The notes under the pieces: model-generated
Databases searched by the model: none
Seen by the model: the letters and a program-made list of their open reading frames with translations, nothing else
What the model was told of the DNA's origin: nothing
From: Acidobacteriota bacterium
GTDB taxonomy: Bacteria; Acidobacteriota; Vicinamibacteria; Vicinamibacterales; JACQTH01
DNA length: 7,043 nucleotides
Direction: 5' to 3'
NCBI GenBank assembly: GCA_016210935.1
Contig: JACQTH010000254.1
Coordinates: 1 to 7,043 of the forward strand
Part shown: piece after piece, positions 4,873 through 7,043 of the stretch
Layout of the letters: the number at the start of each line of letters is the position of its first letter
How positions within the stretch are numbered: the first letter of the stretch is position 1
Program-made: the position numbers and the translations under genes

Positions 4873-6510
4873 ATGAGGACTGAGTCATCTGCCCTCTCTG
4901 TAATTCGTTTCGACGGGTTCGAACTGAATACCACCAACGGTGAGCTGCGCAAGGCGGGCCGAACGATCCCGCTGCGTCCGCAAGCCTGTCGCGCGCTGAC
5001 TGTTTTGGCCGGTCGTGCGGGCGAGCTGGTCACCCGTGACGACCTGCGCGGCGTGATCTGGGGCTCGGACAAGTTCGTCGATTTCGAGCACGGCCTGAAC
5101 CTGTGCATCCGGCAGATTCGGGAAGCGCTGGGCGATGACGCTCACGCACAGCGCTACATCCAGACGCTGGCGCGCCGCGGTTATCGCTTCGTCGCCGCCG
5201 TCCACAGCCTCGGGACGGCTCGGCGCGCGATGATCGCCGTGCTCCCATTCGAGAACCTCAGCGGCGACCCTGGACAAGAGTATCTGAGTGATGCGGTGAC
5301 CGAAGAAATGATCAACGAGCTCGGACGACTCGACCCAGAGCGTTTGGGAGTGATCGCGCGCACGTCGGTTATGAAATACAAGAATGCGCGCCGAGGGCTC
5401 CGAGGGATCGCTCGCGACATGGGCGTGGATTACGTGCTGGAGGGTAGCGTCCGAAGTCACGAGAGCCGGATTCGCGTTGCCGTGCAGCTTGTCCGCGTCG
5501 CTGACCAGACCCATCTATGGGCCGAAAATTATGACCGAAGCATGACCGACCTTTTGGATCTACAGGCCGACGTCGCACGCATCGTGGCGGCCCAGATCGA
5601 CCTCAAATTGTCTGTCACCCAGCAGGAGCGACTCGGACGTGGCCGCAGTCTGAATCTGGAGGCGCACGAAGCCTACATGCGGGGACGTCTGCACCTGCGC
5701 AAAATGACGCACGAGGGGACGGAGACGGCGATCAAATACTTCCAGCAGGCGCTGGCGATCGAGCCACAGTATACGATGGCCTACGCTGCCATTGCCGATG
5801 CCCGTATCGGCATCACGAGTTGGTACAGTGCCCCACTTGACACGATGCCGAAAGCGAGGGAGGCGGCACGCAAAGCGTTGGCTCTGGAGCCTGACCTCGC
5901 ATTGGCGCATGCGTTGCTGGGAACTGTCCATCTGCTTTTTGATTGGGACTGGAAAGCTGCTGGGCACGAATTCAACAGGGCAATCGAGCTCGATCCGAAC
6001 CTGGCCGACGGACACGTAGGTTATGCTGCCCTCCTGACGGCGCTTGGGCGATTCGAGACGGCACTCAGGGAGCTCAAGATCGCCCAGTCGCTCGATCCAA
6101 TGTCGCCGTCCGTTCATGGTGACGAGCTGTGGATGTGGTTTGGTGCGCGTCGGTATGACGAGGCCATCGCCGAGAGCCGCCGCTGGTTGGAGGTGGATGC
6201 GAATTTCGGCCGAGCATACTGGACGATGGCCCTTGCGTTCTCGTACGCCGGAAAACACAACGCGGCCATTGACGCAGCCCGCAAAGGTGTGCGGGTATCG
6301 GATTCTCCCTTTGCCGCCGTCTGCCTGGCGGAGGTGTACGCACGCGCAGGCAACACGCGGCAGGCACGAACAATGCTGAACACCTTGGAATCGGAGCTGC
6401 ACGACAAATACATCTGCGGCTATAACATGGCCGCGGTTTACGCCGCTCTGGGTGAAACGGAAAGGGCATTTGAATCTCTGGAGCGGGGCTTTCTCCAGCG
6501 TTCCGATTGA
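4873..6510 (+). CDS. PhoB-type winged-helix regulator with TolB-N-like domain and TPR repeats
   Basis: Start 4873 is chosen because the winged-helix domain begins about ten residues later and a TATAAT box lies just upstream; AGGAG (4867-4871) precedes it by only one base, which is unusually close. The product has 545 residues. Residues 12-108 are an OmpR/PhoB-type DNA-binding domain: FDGFELNTTNGELRKAGR, LRPQACRALTVLAGR, VDFEHGLNLCIRQIREALGD, YIQTLARRGYRF. Residues 119-242 form a TolB-N/FlgO-like domain: IAVLPFENLSGD, LSDAVTEEMINEL, VDYVLEGSVR, LWAENYDR. Residues 263-545 are TPR helices such as AIKYFQQALAIEPQYTMAY and AGHEFNRAIELDPNLADGH. No membrane segment links the DNA-binding and sensor parts, unlike CadC, so it should be a soluble transcription factor. 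The TGA at 6508-6510 cuts the last TPR helices (see 6511-6660). Its target genes are unknown; autoregulation and control of the divergent beta-helix gene are possible. Confidence 0.9.
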   Translation: MRTESSALSVIRFDGFELNTTNGELRKAGRTIPLRPQACRALTVLAGRAGELVTRDDLRGVIWGSDKFVDFEHGLNLCIRQIREALGDDAHAQRYIQTLARRGYRFVAAVHSLGTARRAMIAVLPFENLSGDPGQEYLSDAVTEEMINELGRLDPERLGVIARTSVMKYKNARRGLRGIARDMGVDYVLEGSVRSHESRIRVAVQLVRVADQTHLWAENYDRSMTDLLDLQADVARIVAAQIDLKLSVTQQERLGRGRSLNLEAHEAYMRGRLHLRKMTHEGTETAIKYFQQALAIEPQYTMAYAAIADARIGITSWYSAPLDTMPKAREAARKALALEPDLALAHALLGTVHLLFDWDWKAAGHEFNRAIELDPNLADGHVGYAALLTALGRFETALRELKIAQSLDPMSPSVHGDELWMWFGARRYDEAIAESRRWLEVDANFGRAYWTMALAFSYAGKHNAAIDAARKGVRVSDSPFAAVCLAEVYARAGNTRQARTMLNTLESELHDKYICGYNMAAVYAALGETERAFESLERGFLQRSD

Positions 6511-6660
6511 ATGCGCTGGCTCGGGGTGGATCCCCGAATGGACCTGCTGCGGGACGATCCTCGCTTTGACCAGCTTCTGGAACGGATGAACCTTCCGTCG
6601 AGGCGGCCGGTTGCTGAATCGAGCAAGCCATCGGCTCGAAGGACGAATGAACCTGCTTGA
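6511..6660 (+). pseudogene. Severed C-terminus of the winged-helix TPR regulator
   Basis: The frame of the regulator gene continues past the TGA at 6508-6510 for 49 codons to the TGA at 6658-6660. It begins MRWLGVDPRMDLLRDDPRF and contains DQLLERMNLP, the usual end of winged-helix/TolB-N/TPR proteins ('RSDWL.WLKVDP.FDPLR.DPRF..LL...GLP'). By that pattern the TGA sits where the family has a Trp codon (RSD-W), so a TGG to TGA change is likely. An ATG follows the stop directly, so a 49-residue peptide could be made by re-initiation. If read through, the full protein would have 595 residues. Confidence 0.78.
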
Positions 6661-6724
6661 GATCTTTCAGGAAACTGCACGAACAGGAGGCTGGCGGTTC
6701 CAGAGGCGGACTGGCTCAATAGAC

Positions 6725-7043
6725 GTGCCGATCCCGAATGCCGAAAGGCGATTCACCGCCGGTCGAGAAGTTGACGGAGTATCTGTTGAATCCAACGCAC
6801 AGGCGTGGCAGTACGAAAGCCCGACTTCTTCTCAGCATTGGCTACCGGACCGATACCCCTCACATCCTGGAATCGGATCTTCGGACACAGCACGTGTCCT
6901 TGGACGCTACGCGGTGGAACGCCACGTGGTGCCGGGCAAGCAGGAACGAAGGCTATTCAGTCGAGTTCTTCGACGTGACCGGCAACACTGTGGCGGTGGC
7001 TACGCTGCCGGCGGGCGCCTTGCGTCTCCCGACACCTGCGGAC
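6725..7043 (+). pseudogene. Frameshifted, fused remnant resembling DUF6883 plus DUF4926 small proteins (3' end outside window)
   Basis: A GTG at 6725 starts VPIPNAERRF, a usual beginning of DUF6883-type proteins. The rest of that family's pattern then appears in the next frame: VEKLTEYLLNP, STKARLLLSIGYR, ESDLRTQHVSLD. A one-base shift therefore occurred near 6750-6760. The second frame is open from the ATG at 6738 to the end of the window (102 codons). Its end, YSVEFFDVTGNTVAVATLPA followed by GALR, resembles the C-terminus of DUF4926 proteins, which often follow DUF6883 genes as a separate small gene. The end of the first protein and the start of the second are missing, pointing to an internal deletion somewhere near 6905-6955. 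Function is unknown; a toxin-antitoxin-like role is only suggested by such pairs. Family names are from memory. Confidence 0.5.

Overview
The window is GC-rich and carries a gene style seen mostly in Acidobacteriota (Vicinamibacteria-like soil lineages) and related environmental bacteria. The signs are PD40/TolB-type beta-propeller proteins, Hanks-type Ser/Thr kinases, a PhoB-type winged-helix regulator fused to a TolB-N-like domain and TPRs, and a secreted right-handed beta-helix protein. This placement rests on gene content only; there is no rRNA or marker gene.

Layout. Positions 1-1131 (+) hold the 3' part of a PD40 beta-propeller gene. Positions 1179-1727 (+) hold a chimeric ORF: the signal anchor and first haem motif (CASCH) of a MauG/cytochrome c peroxidase-type protein run in frame into the last blades of a second PD40 protein. 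Positions 1751-2914 (+) encode an intact 387-aa fusion of a compact Ser/Thr kinase domain and a response-regulator receiver domain with no output domain. Positions 2915-3669 hold no intact gene, only minus-strand coding relics (possibly a small toxin-antitoxin-like pair) and two strong neighbouring hairpins. Positions 3670-4575 (-) are a secreted beta-helix gene split by one in-frame TGA. Positions 4600-4872 are a regulatory region with a 15-bp palindrome, an 11-bp-spaced direct repeat and a TATAAT box. Positions 4873-6510 (+) encode the winged-helix/TolB-N/TPR regulator; its last 49 codons (6511-6660) are cut off by an in-frame TGA where a Trp codon is expected. Positions 6725-7043 (+) are a frameshifted, fused remnant resembling a DUF6883/DUF4926 small-gene pair, running off the window.

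Interpretation. Two genes look fully functional: the kinase-receiver fusion and, with a shortened C-terminus, the winged-helix TPR regulator. Both are signalling proteins. Much of the rest shows decay or rearrangement: an in-frame fusion by deletion, two premature TGA codons, a frameshift and relics of small genes. The window reads as an accessory region undergoing gene loss, with a kinase-receiver protein of unusual architecture as its most interesting intact product. I do not see a complete new multi-gene system.
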